Assembly: GCA_955652715.1 (NCBI GenBank)
Contig: CATPBS010000048.1
Coordinates: 1 to 13,615, forward strand
DNA from: an uncultured Candidatus Udaeobacter sp.
GTDB taxonomy: Bacteria; Verrucomicrobiota; Verrucomicrobiia; Chthoniobacterales; UBA10450
Length of the DNA stretch: 13,615 nucleotides
Direction: 5' to 3'
Position 1 is the first letter of the stretch. Each line of letters opens with the position of its first letter. The notes under the pieces were generated by a model that worked only from the letters and a program-made list of their open reading frames with translations, was not told the origin of the DNA and searched no databases. Of this stretch, positions 7,398 through 13,615 are shown piece by piece. Made by a program: the position numbers and the translations under genes.

Positions 7398-7402
7398 AGG
7401 AG
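7398..7402 (+). promoter_or_regulatory. Ribosome binding site of the candidate small ORF
   Basis: AGGAG lies 6 bases before a GTG at 7409. This is one of the best Shine-Dalgarno matches in the window, and it serves the small ORF, not the glycosyltransferase, which has no clear site of its own. Confidence 0.5.
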
Positions 7403-7408
7403 ACCGCT

Positions 7409-7525
7409 GTGTATCAAGACAATGTGGACCGCGTTTTCACAGGCAAACATGCGATTTTTGGATTGACGCAACCGCTGGAAGCGGCATCATGTCGCCCTTA
7501 CTGCCTCAACGATTGGCGGCTTTAG
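7409..7525 (+). CDS. Candidate small protein or leader peptide, 38 codons
   Basis: A short ORF starts at GTG 7409 and ends at TAG 7523-7525. It begins (M)YQDNVDRVFTGKHAIF and ends with SCRPYCLNDWRL, including two Cys residues three apart. I recognise no family. Support comes from its position: a TATAAT box upstream, AGGAG at 6-base spacing, and a stop 7 bases before the ATG of the glycosyltransferase. That gene lacks its own ribosome binding site, so the small ORF could couple translation into it. No run of one amino acid points to classical attenuation, and no signal peptide or membrane segment is visible. Chance remains possible, because random 38-codon frames are common. Only conservation in relatives would settle it. 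Confidence 0.4.
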   Translation: MYQDNVDRVFTGKHAIFGLTQPLEAASCRPYCLNDWRL

Positions 7526-7532
7526 CAACTCC

Positions 7533-9038
7533 ATGCAAGGAAGCATCGGACATATTATCTGGACGGTTTGCTACCTGAGCGTGCTTATCGGGCTCTCAGC
7601 TTATGGGATTCATCGCTATTTCATCATTTATCTGTACCTGAAAAACCGGAAGCGTGCGCCGGTGCCAGCCCATCATTTTGAACAGCTGCCGAAGGTGACG
7701 ATGCAGTTGCCGATCTTCAACGAGGTCTACGTCGCCGAGCGGTTGCTGCGTTCTGTGAGCGAACTGGATTATCCGCAGGAGCTTCTGCAAATTCAGGTGC
7801 TGGACGACTCAACGGACGAGACTCGCGAAATTACTGCCTTGTGCGCGGAGGAACTGCGTCAGCGCGGCTTTAATGTTCAGCTCATTCATCGGGTTGATCG
7901 CACCGGATTCAAGGCCGGCGCGCTGTCGGTAGGACTCGATGCTGCGGAAGGGGAATTCCTTTGTATCCTCGATGCTGATTTCGTCCCGGAGAGGGATTTG
8001 CTACAACGCACCATCCATTTCTTCACTGATCCAAAAGTAGGAATGATCCAGACCCGCTGGGGTCATTTGAACCGTGGGTATTCATTGCTCACGCGCATGC
8101 AGGCGATCTTTTTAGATGGGCATCTGTTGCTTGAGCAAACTGCACGCAGCCGTAGCGGGCGGTTTTTCAATTTCAATGGAACCGCCGGTCTGTGGCGACG
8201 TTCTTGTATCCAACAAAGTGGAGGTTGGCAGGCTGACACGTTGTGTGAGGACCTCGACCTTAGCTATCGCGCCCAGCTCGTCGGATGGAAATTTGTTTAC
8301 CTTGCAGATGTTGTCACTCCGGCCGAGCTGCCGGTGGACATGAACGGCTTCAAGTCTCAGCAGCACCGCTGGACCAAGGGTTCGGTTCAAACGTGCAAGA
8401 AGTTGTTACCCACAATTTGGCGCAGCCAGCTTCCCTTTCCTATCAAGCTCGAAGCTACCGGGCATTTGATGTCCAACTTCGCCTACTTGCTCCTCGCCTT
8501 GCTGTGCGTTCTTTTGCATCCATCTGCCGGAGCGCCTCAGGGAGGGTGGTTGCGGACATTTCTTGTGGACATTCCGATCTTTCTAGCGGCATCGGCCTCG
8601 GTGGCCGTGTTCTACATTTGCGCCCAGCGCGAGCTGCATCCACGGACATGGGTGTGGGAAATTCTTTTTCTGCCGTGTCTGCTCGCCCTTGGAATTGGCC
8701 TGTCACTGAATAACGCGCGAGCAGTGCTGGAAGCGCTGATTAATCACAAATCTGATTTCAAGCGCACGCCGAAGTATGGAATTGAACGCAAATCGCAGAA
8801 GTGGCGCGGCTGTAAGTACCGGCCGCTGAAATCAACCCTTCCTCTGCCGGAATTGGCCTTCGCAATCTATTTCAGCTACTTCCTGGTGTTCGCCGTTATG
8901 CACGGCCAGTTCCTTTCGGTGCCGTTCCTGCTGATGTTCCAGGGTGGTTTCCTTTACGTTTGCCTCTCTTCTTTCGGCAGTCGCTGGTCGAGAATCAATT
9001 TTAATAGCTCGCGGGCGACTGCTGCAATTCCCGCGTGA
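7533..9038 (+). CDS. Membrane family 2 glycosyltransferase, CESA/CSLA-like
   Basis: This processive-type glycosyltransferase would polymerise a beta-linked polysaccharide from a nucleotide sugar at the inner membrane. The 501 residues show an N-terminal membrane helix (about 8-36) and a GT2 catalytic domain with DDSTD (91-95), DADF (147-150), FNFNGTAGLWRR (212-223), the catalytic-base segment CEDLDLSYRAQ (238-248) and QQHRW (276-280). About four to five membrane helices follow between 305 and 480. The NGTAG and EDLDLSYR blocks resemble the CSLA (mannan/glucomannan synthase-like) branch more than bacterial BcsA. No PilZ domain is seen. The actual polymer cannot be read from sequence. The ATG at 7533 is the first start after an in-frame stop at 7464. 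Its stop overlaps the GTG start of the L,D-transpeptidase gene. Confidence 0.92.
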   Translation: MQGSIGHIIWTVCYLSVLIGLSAYGIHRYFIIYLYLKNRKRAPVPAHHFEQLPKVTMQLPIFNEVYVAERLLRSVSELDYPQELLQIQVLDDSTDETREITALCAEELRQRGFNVQLIHRVDRTGFKAGALSVGLDAAEGEFLCILDADFVPERDLLQRTIHFFTDPKVGMIQTRWGHLNRGYSLLTRMQAIFLDGHLLLEQTARSRSGRFFNFNGTAGLWRRSCIQQSGGWQADTLCEDLDLSYRAQLVGWKFVYLADVVTPAELPVDMNGFKSQQHRWTKGSVQTCKKLLPTIWRSQLPFPIKLEATGHLMSNFAYLLLALLCVLLHPSAGAPQGGWLRTFLVDIPIFLAASASVAVFYICAQRELHPRTWVWEILFLPCLLALGIGLSLNNARAVLEALINHKSDFKRTPKYGIERKSQKWRGCKYRPLKSTLPLPELAFAIYFSYFLVFAVMHGQFLSVPFLLMFQGGFLYVCLSSFGSRWSRINFNSSRATAAIPA

Positions 9039-9832
9039 CAAAATTGAAATTGTCGAGTAAAAAGTTGCCCATGCTTCGTCCGGTAGCAGTAATTTTCAGT
9101 CTGATGTCGGCTGTCTCGGCCTTCGCGATCACACCCGTCGATACTTCCAGCCAGCTTATCATCAGCGTGCGAGACCAGAAGCTGATGCTTGTGCAGAATG
9201 GCGGGAAAGTAGCTACCTATCCGGTGTCGACGTCCATGTTCGGCTTGGGGGATACCTGGGGGCGGATGACAACTCCCCTGGGCTGTCTGGCAGTCGAGAA
9301 AAAAATCGGTGACAACGTACCGGTCGGCGCGGTCTTTCACAATCGCCGATTAACCGGCGAAGTTCTACAGCCAAACGCTCCTGGTCGCGATCCAGTGACG
9401 ACACGCATCATCTGGTTGCGTGGACTGGAAGCTCAAAACGCGCATGCTTTTCAGCGTTGTATCTACATTCACGGTACACCGCAGGAAAAAACAATTGGTC
9501 GGCCTGCCAGCTACGGCTGCATCCGAATGAAATCGAGCGACGTCGCGGCGCTTTATGATCGCGTTCCCGTTGGGGCAGTTGTGCAGATTATCCCTGACCG
9601 CCTCCCGAAAGTGGCAAAGGCACCGCCGGTGCAATCGAGCAATACTGTCGCGACTGCGACGGTACAACCGACGGTACAACCGAGTGTGCAACCTCAGAAC
9701 CAGGTCCAGAACCAAGATCAGACCGGAGCTACACCGGCTGACGACAGTCTCACGGTCGACCAAATGCGAATGGCTGGAGCGCTCGCTGCCGAGCGAGAAA
9801 AAGCGAAGCTCGCATTGAGCAAACGCTTGTAA
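9035..9832 (+). CDS. Secreted L,D-transpeptidase (YkuD domain)
   Basis: YkuD proteins cross-link peptidoglycan stem peptides, or attach proteins to them, outside the inner membrane. The 265-residue product has an N-terminal export signal with Lys-rich n-region, hydrophobic stretch (14-27) and likely cleavage after SAFA (about residue 31). The YkuD domain spans about 38-190, with IHGTPQEKTIGRPASYGCIRM (H146, catalytic C162, R164). A low-complexity tail rich in Val, Gln and Pro follows (206-229), then a charged helix. The start is GTG at 9035, sharing GTGA with the glycosyltransferase stop, so translation is probably coupled. An ATG at 9071 (residue 13) would also keep the signal peptide. Co-expression with the glycosyltransferase suggests a joint envelope role, but that is inference. 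Confidence 0.93.
   Translation: MTKLKLSSKKLPMLRPVAVIFSLMSAVSAFAITPVDTSSQLIISVRDQKLMLVQNGGKVATYPVSTSMFGLGDTWGRMTTPLGCLAVEKKIGDNVPVGAVFHNRRLTGEVLQPNAPGRDPVTTRIIWLRGLEAQNAHAFQRCIYIHGTPQEKTIGRPASYGCIRMKSSDVAALYDRVPVGAVVQIIPDRLPKVAKAPPVQSSNTVATATVQPTVQPSVQPQNQVQNQDQTGATPADDSLTVDQMRMAGALAAEREKAKLALSKRL
9658..9693 (+). repeat. Three 12-bp tandem units in the L,D-transpeptidase tail
   Basis: GACGGTACAACC occurs twice in tandem (9658-9669, 9670-9681). A diverged third copy GAGTGTGCAACC follows (9682-9693), and the array encodes repeated VQP units. The length may vary between strains by slippage without changing frame. It lies in a linker outside the catalytic domain. Confidence 0.7.
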
Positions 9833-9928
9833 CCTTTGGGTTCCCCTGCAGTACGGGTCCGATAGCAGCACAACTGCTCGCGAATGATCAGCTTTCTGGC
9901 ATCAGCGCTGTTTCCGAATTCTTAGGGG

Positions 9929-9956
9929 TTGACAATGACGATCGCGCTCACGAGCG
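9929..9956 (+). promoter_or_regulatory. Possible rpsT promoter/operator region
   Basis: A perfect TTGACA (9929-9934) lies 51 bases before the rpsT start, but no convincing -10 box follows at 16-18 bases. A 12-base interrupted palindrome CGCTC-AC-GAGCG (9945-9956) overlaps where the -10 would be. The rest of the 153-base gap (9833-9985) has only a 5-bp hairpin AGCAG/CTGCT (9864-9878) with no T-run. I cannot tell whether these are functional. Confidence 0.25.
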
Positions 9957-9985
9957 TCCATTCCAAATAAATTCTTGATCGGCAA

Positions 9986-10234
9986 ATGGCCAATACGAAA
10001 TCAGCCGCGAAACGCGTCCGCCAGAGCTTAAAACGCACGCTTCGCAATCGCAGCGTTCGAACGCACTTGCGGACTCTGCACAAAGATGTGCGTTCCGCGC
10101 AAGCGTCCAGCAGGGACGAGATTCGTGCGCTAATCTCGGCAATCGATAAAGCTGCCAAACGCGGAATCGTTCACGAAAACGCAGCGAATCGTCGCAAAGC
10201 GCGGCTCAACAAAGCGCTCGCCGGCGCGAAGTAG
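9986..10234 (+). CDS. rpsT: 30S ribosomal protein S20
   Basis: bS20 is a small basic helical protein that binds 16S rRNA early in assembly of the small ribosomal subunit. The 82-residue length is normal. The start MANTKSAAKRVRQSLKR and the later segments IDKAAKRGIVHENAANRRKARL are diagnostic for the family. The ATG is clear from the conserved MANTKSA start, although the upstream GATCGGC is a poor ribosome binding site. It lies alone between the L,D-transpeptidase and the DUF6580 gene, 153 and 84 bases from them, so it is probably its own transcription unit. Confidence 0.96.
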   Translation: MANTKSAAKRVRQSLKRTLRNRSVRTHLRTLHKDVRSAQASSRDEIRALISAIDKAAKRGIVHENAANRRKARLNKALAGAK

Positions 10235-10318
10235 TTAGCGACGCGCGCCCGGCGTCCAGACATTACAGTTACTATCTTCTCCTTTGCATATCTTGCGGGA
10301 CGGATAGATTCTTCCGAA

Positions 10319-10906
10319 ATGATTCCTGCTCTGCTTCTTGTTCTCTCAGCCGCCGCTTATCGCATTACCACCGGCCTGTTAATTCATTCGGGCGCGACCT
10401 GGCTTTCTAATTTCACGCCGCTCGCGGCAATTGCGCTCTGTAGCGCGGCGTACTTTCCCAACAAATACAAATTCTCGGTACCGCTCGTTACGTTATTTGT
10501 TTCCGACGCGGTGATAAATTTTCGTTACGGGGCGCCGCTGCTGGACCCCCAGATCTTCCTGCGTTACGCCGCACTGGCTGTTGTGGGATGTGTCGGCCTT
10601 CTCCTGAAGAATCGCTTATCGCTGAAGACGCTTTTGCCCGCTTCCATTGCTGGATCGATAATTTTTTACGTGATGACAAACGCGTTTTCGTGGTTAAGCG
10701 ACCCTGGCTATGCAAAGAATTGGGGAGGACTCGTTCAGGCGTTAACTATCGGATTGCCACGTTACAGCGCGACTCCCAGTTGGATGTTCTTTCGCAATTC
10801 ACTCGTCAGCGATCTTTTGTTTACCTTGCTCTTTGTTCTTTCCATTAACCTTGGCCGAAGTGCTGAGGGCTCGCGCGCACGCGTCGCGGTTCCGCGCACG
10901 GCTTGA
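10319..10906 (+). CDS. DUF6580 family integral membrane protein
   Basis: This 195-residue hydrophobic protein has about five or six membrane segments (about 1-13, 33-45, 52-66, 81-96, 104-122, 160-178). I recognise the DUF6580 pattern from NFTPLAAIAL near residue 31, a segment ending in VSD (about 61-63), MTNAFSWLSDPGYAKNWGGL (119-138) and FFRNSLVSDLLFT (157-169). The family is named a putative transport protein; no substrate is established as far as I know. Size and topology recall the substrate-binding S components of ECF vitamin transporters, but that is only inference. Its TGA stop (10904-10906) lies 5 bases before the pdhA ATG and overlaps a possible TTG start of pdhA. It is therefore probably co-transcribed with the pyruvate dehydrogenase genes. 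Confidence 0.82.
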   Translation: MIPALLLVLSAAAYRITTGLLIHSGATWLSNFTPLAAIALCSAAYFPNKYKFSVPLVTLFVSDAVINFRYGAPLLDPQIFLRYAALAVVGCVGLLLKNRLSLKTLLPASIAGSIIFYVMTNAFSWLSDPGYAKNWGGLVQALTIGLPRYSATPSWMFFRNSLVSDLLFTLLFVLSINLGRSAEGSRARVAVPRTA

Positions 10907-10911
10907 CCGCC

Positions 10912-11958
10912 ATGCAGCCGGTGGAGCAGCGCGACGAAGTCGAGATGCTCTCGCTGATGCTGTTGATCCGGCGTTTTGAGGAACGCGCCAGTCAGCAGTA
11001 TCAAGCGCAGAAGATCGGGGGTTTTTGCCACCTTTACATCGGCCAGGAAGCAGTTGTGACCGGCGCGGTGGCTGCCGTGCGCGACGATGACTACATCATC
11101 ACTGCTTACCGCGATCACGCCCACGCGCTCGCCCGCGGCACCAGCCCAAACGCGTGCATGGCGGAACTGTTTGGCAAAGAAACCGGCTGCTCGCGCGGCT
11201 TGGGTGGCTCGATGCATTTTTTCGACAAGCAACACCACATGTACGGTGGCCACGCGATTGTCGCCGCTCACGTTCCGCTGGCGGTTGGGTTGGCTTTTGC
11301 CATCAAGTACCGGGGCGAAGATCGGGTCACGCTCTGCTTCTTTGGTGATGGCGCAATCAATCAAGGCGCGTTCCACGAAGCGTTGAATCTGGCAGCGTTG
11401 TATAAATTGCCGATCGTTTTTATTTGCGAAAACAATCTTTTCGCCATGGGCACTTCGGTGAAAAGATCGACATCACTCAAGCAAATTGTCGATCGCGCAG
11501 AAGGGTACGACATCCCTGGAGAAATTGTCGATGGAATGAACTTTCGCGAGGTGCGCGACGAGGTTGCCGAGATCGTCGATTCGATCCGGAAAGAGCCGCA
11601 TCCCGCGTTTCTGGAAGTGCGCACCTATCGCTACCGCGGCCACTCGATGTCAGACCCGGCAAGTTATCGAACCAAGCAGGAGTTGGAAAAATATCGCTTG
11701 GACGATCCAATTACACGTCTTCGTGCTCAGCTCACCCGCGAGGGAAAATTGACCAACGAACAATTCGACCAGCTTGATAAGCAGGCGAAGGAAACGGTTA
11801 TGGCCGCGGTGAAGTTTGCTGAGGAGAGTCCCGAGCCGCCGCTCGATAAACTTTACGATTACACTTACGCCGACGGCACGATGGTGCCGGGCCGCCCCCG
11901 GCCCGTGGAAACAGCGCAGGTACGGCGCGTGGGCGCGCCATCTCCAAATACGAATTAG
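10912..11958 (+). CDS. pdhA: Pyruvate dehydrogenase E1 component, alpha subunit
   Basis: With PdhB this forms the thiamine diphosphate-dependent E1 that decarboxylates pyruvate and acetylates the lipoyl group of E2. The 348 residues show LLIRRFEERASQQY near the N-terminus, GGFCHLYIGQEA, YRDHAHALARG and the TPP/Mg motif from GDGAIN (145-150) to ENN (173-175). The conserved loop YRYRGHSMSDPASYR (240-254) is also present. These match the alpha2-beta2 E1 family; a branched-chain or acetoin dehydrogenase is less likely given the close PdhB match. I chose ATG 10912, 5 bases after the DUF6580 stop. A TTG at 10903 overlapping that stop would add three residues. No Shine-Dalgarno is visible, which fits coupling with the upstream gene. 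pdhB starts 2 bases after its stop. Confidence 0.95.
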   Translation: MQPVEQRDEVEMLSLMLLIRRFEERASQQYQAQKIGGFCHLYIGQEAVVTGAVAAVRDDDYIITAYRDHAHALARGTSPNACMAELFGKETGCSRGLGGSMHFFDKQHHMYGGHAIVAAHVPLAVGLAFAIKYRGEDRVTLCFFGDGAINQGAFHEALNLAALYKLPIVFICENNLFAMGTSVKRSTSLKQIVDRAEGYDIPGEIVDGMNFREVRDEVAEIVDSIRKEPHPAFLEVRTYRYRGHSMSDPASYRTKQELEKYRLDDPITRLRAQLTREGKLTNEQFDQLDKQAKETVMAAVKFAEESPEPPLDKLYDYTYADGTMVPGRPRPVETAQVRRVGAPSPNTN

Positions 11959-11960
11959 CC

Positions 11961-12944
11961 GTGAGAGAAATCACGTATCGCCAGGCACTCAACGAAGCGC
12001 TCGCGGAAGAACTCGAGCGCGACCCAAACGTTTTCCTCATGGGAGAAGAGGTCGCGGAATACCAGGGCGCTTATAAGGTTAGCCAGGGTTTGCTTGAGCG
12101 CTTTGGGCCACGGCGGATCATCGACACTCCTATCAGCGAGAACGGATTTGCGGGTCTCGGCGTCGGGGCGGCGATGGTGGGGTTACGGCCAATCATTGAA
12201 TTTATGACGTTCAGCTTTTCGCTTGTGGCATTCGATCAGGTCGTAAATAACGCGCCGAACATGTACACAATGTCGGGCGGCCAGTTTAATATCCCAATCA
12301 CGTTTCGCGGCCCGAACGGACCTGCGCATCAACTCGGCGCCACGCATTCGCACGCAACGGAGAACTTTTACGCCAGCGTGCCTGGCCTGAAAGTTTGCGC
12401 GCCGGCCACGCCGCGCGATGCAAAAGGGTTGCTTAAGACAGCCGTGCGCGACAACAATCCGGTGTTGGTTCTGGAAGCTGAATTGCTCTACAGCTCCAAA
12501 GGGATGGTCGAGCCACCAGATGAAGAACTGCTCATCCCGCTCGGGAAAGCGGAGGTGAAACGCGAAGGCAGCGACGTCTCAATTATCTGTTACTCGCAGA
12601 CTGTTCCGCTGGCACTCAAAGTTGCGGACCAACTCGAGGAGGAAGACATCTCTGCGGAAATTGTCGATCTGCGTTCGATCAAACCACTCGATGAGAAGAC
12701 TGTCTTCGATTCGGTCGCAAAAACGCATCGCGTTGTGATTGTTGAACAGGATCATCCATTCTGCGGAGTCGGTGCGGAGGTTTGCTATCGGATCCAGAAG
12801 AACATTTTTGATGAGCTCGACGCGCCGATCATTCGCGTATCACAGGAAGATGTTCCGATGCCCTACAATGAGCGACTTGAGCACGCCGTGCTCCCGAACG
12901 CGGAGAAGCTCGTCGCCGCCGTAAAACAGGTTTGCTACGCATAA
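11961..12944 (+). CDS. pdhB: Pyruvate dehydrogenase E1 component, beta subunit
   Basis: This is the partner of PdhA in the E1 heterotetramer. The 327 residues closely follow the mitochondrial-type beta subunit: MGEEVAEYQGAYKVSQGL (27-44), RIIDTPISENGFAG (52-65) containing the Glu that activates TPP (about E60), EFMTFSFSLVAFDQV, YTMSGGQ and FRGPNGPAHQLGATHSH (about 115-131). The His-Ser of the usual QHSQ motif is kept, but both flanking Gln positions differ (THSH). A transketolase C-terminal domain follows, with VEQDHPFCGVGAEV and QEDVPMPYNERLE. The start is a GTG at 11961, 2 bases after the pdhA stop; no upstream ATG is available. It is followed by an 84-base gap that holds an inverted repeat array before pdhC. 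Confidence 0.95.
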   Translation: MREITYRQALNEALAEELERDPNVFLMGEEVAEYQGAYKVSQGLLERFGPRRIIDTPISENGFAGLGVGAAMVGLRPIIEFMTFSFSLVAFDQVVNNAPNMYTMSGGQFNIPITFRGPNGPAHQLGATHSHATENFYASVPGLKVCAPATPRDAKGLLKTAVRDNNPVLVLEAELLYSSKGMVEPPDEELLIPLGKAEVKREGSDVSIICYSQTVPLALKVADQLEEEDISAEIVDLRSIKPLDEKTVFDSVAKTHRVVIVEQDHPFCGVGAEVCYRIQKNIFDELDAPIIRVSQEDVPMPYNERLEHAVLPNAEKLVAAVKQVCYA

Positions 12945-13020
12945 GGGTTGAAGCGATGAAGGGTTGAAGCGAGGCTGCTTAAGAGCCGCTTTAACTTTTC
13001 AACGCTTTATCTCTTCAACG
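12945..13020. repeat. Inverted array of 8-bp units between pdhB and pdhC (octad array 2)
   Basis: The left arm contains TTGAAGCG (12948-12955), ATGAAGGG (12956-12963) and TTGAAGCG (12964-12971). The right arm has the reverse orientation with the same period: CGCTTTAA (12987-12994), CTTTTCAA (12995-13002), CGCTTTAT (13003-13010), CTCTTCAA (13011-13018). The centre has GGCT/AGCC around CTTAAG. The unit TTGAAGCG is the array 1 unit TTGAGCG with one extra A. In the pdh mRNA the element could fold into a long imperfect hairpin. It occupies nearly the whole 84-base gap and stops just before the pdhC start; no other ribosome binding site is obvious there. Confidence 0.75.
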
Positions 13021-13028
13021 ATCCCGCC

Positions 13029-13615
13029 ATGCCTGAAATCCACATGCCGAAACTGAGCGACACAATGACCGAAGGCACTTTGGTCGCGTGGAAGAAAAAG
13101 AAAGGCGATCAAGTTTCGGCCGGCGAAGTGCTCGCCGAAATCGAGACCGATAAGGCGACGATGGAATGGGAATCGCCTGAGGATGGCACGCTCACCGAAA
13201 TTTACGTCGAAGAAGGTGGCAAGGTAAACGTCGGCGACAAGATCGCGTTCATCGGTGGCGAAGGCGAGGAAGCGCCAAAGCAACGAGCGCCTGCAGAGAA
13301 AGGAAAAAAGCCGCCCGAACCTGCAGAAGAAAAAGAAAAGCAGGCTCAAGCTGAGACGGAGAAGCCTGCACCGGCTCAGAAGAAAGAGAAAGAAACTGCC
13401 CCACCGCAACAAAAGGGAACCGTAGAGGCAGGCGTTTCGGCTGGGCCCAAAAGAGAAAAACCAGAAGAAGCGCGTGTGAAAGCGTCGCCCGTTGCGCGCA
13501 GAATCGCCGCCGAACTCGGCGTTGATCTTTCCAATGTGAAAGGCACAGGCCCTGAAGGTCGTATCACCGAAACGGATGTGCGCGCGGCTGCGAAATCTGT
13601 AGTCGCGCGCACATC
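13029..13615 (+). CDS. pdhC: Pyruvate dehydrogenase E2 component (dihydrolipoamide acetyltransferase), N-terminal part
   Basis: E2 carries the acetyl group from E1 to CoA and forms the core of the complex. The 195 visible residues run off the window. A single lipoyl domain covers about 1-77, with MPKLSDTMTEG and the lipoyl-lysine motif EIETDKATMEWES (K42). A linker of about 75 residues is very rich in Lys, Glu, Pro, Ala and Gln. The E1/E3-binding domain follows, with VKASPVARRIAAELGVDLSN and GTGPEGRITETDV. The catalytic acetyltransferase domain with its HxxxDG motif lies beyond the window. The ATG at 13029 is the family's normal start (MPEIHMPKLSDTM). The PdhA/PdhB neighbours make pyruvate the likely substrate. 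E3 may lie downstream. Confidence 0.94.
   Translation, partial: MPEIHMPKLSDTMTEGTLVAWKKKKGDQVSAGEVLAEIETDKATMEWESPEDGTLTEIYVEEGGKVNVGDKIAFIGGEGEEAPKQRAPAEKGKKPPEPAEEKEKQAQAETEKPAPAQKKEKETAPPQQKGTVEAGVSAGPKREKPEEARVKASPVARRIAAELGVDLSNVKGTGPEGRITETDVRAAAKSVVART

Larger units (their letters stand above)
7217..7408. other. Divergent intergenic region between kinase and glycosyltransferase genes
   Basis: Including the small ORF, 316 bases separate the kinase and glycosyltransferase starts. This left part holds the kinase ribosome binding site (7222-7227, minus strand). It also holds a 5-bp hairpin CGGCC-TTTC-GGCCG (7300-7313) and an overlapping alternative 6-bp stem GTCGGC (7284-7289) / GCCGAC (7310-7315). 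The -10 box at 7379 and the small-ORF ribosome binding site complete it. I see no ORF of interest, tRNA or riboswitch that I can name here. Confidence 0.5.

Noticed and set aside
10240..10256. A terminator hairpin after rpsT (GACGC/GCGTC)
   Set aside because: The stem is only 5 bp and no T-run follows.
12999..13412. A 137-codon minus-strand frame opposite pdhC, rich in Leu, Phe and Arg
   Set aside because: It is the reverse complement of the Lys/Glu-rich E2 linker. The composition explains the apparent hydrophobic protein.

Overview
The window is ordinary, gene-dense bacterial chromosome of moderately high GC. It carries housekeeping genes, with no phage, IS element, CRISPR array, tRNA or rRNA that I can support. 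I infer a Verrucomicrobiota bacterium, probably of the Chthoniobacterales/Spartobacteria type. The reasons are RNase HIII beside mutY, a YicC-Gmk-CoaBC cluster, a CSLA-like family 2 glycosyltransferase, a DUF6580 membrane protein, a pyruvate dehydrogenase with alpha/beta-type E1, and short-period repeat arrays between genes. This placement rests on remembered family resemblance, not on a search.

Region 1 (1-3159, minus strand): mutY, yicC, gmk and the 5' part of coaBC run in the same direction and look like one operon. yicC and gmk overlap by 8 bases through a TTG start. No room is left for rpoZ between gmk and coaBC. Region 2 (3160-4738, plus strand): rnhC (RNase HIII) diverges from mutY across an 84-bp array of inverted 7-bp units, which fills nearly the whole divergent intergenic space. 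An HU/IHF-like DNA-binding protein follows. Region 3 (4739-7216, minus strand): one large membrane-bound hybrid histidine kinase with an extracytoplasmic sensor, PAS, HisKA, HATPase and receiver domains.

Region 4 (7217-9832, plus strand): divergent from the kinase. A consensus -10 box and a good ribosome binding site lead into a candidate 38-codon small ORF. It is followed at once by a membrane glycosyltransferase, whose stop codon overlaps the GTG start of a secreted L,D-transpeptidase, so envelope polysaccharide synthesis and peptidoglycan cross-linking appear co-expressed. Region 5 (9833-10234): rpsT (ribosomal protein S20). Region 6 (10319-13615, plus strand): a DUF6580 membrane protein runs into pdhA, pdhB and the first part of pdhC, the E1 alpha, E1 beta and E2 subunits of the pyruvate dehydrogenase complex. 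A second palindromic short-period array (8-bp units) lies between pdhB and pdhC.

I found no clearly new multi-gene system. The observations most worth following are the two related heptad/octad inverted arrays, the small ORF before the glycosyltransferase, a Glu in place of the expected catalytic Asp in MutY, and the tight linkage of DUF6580 to pdhA.
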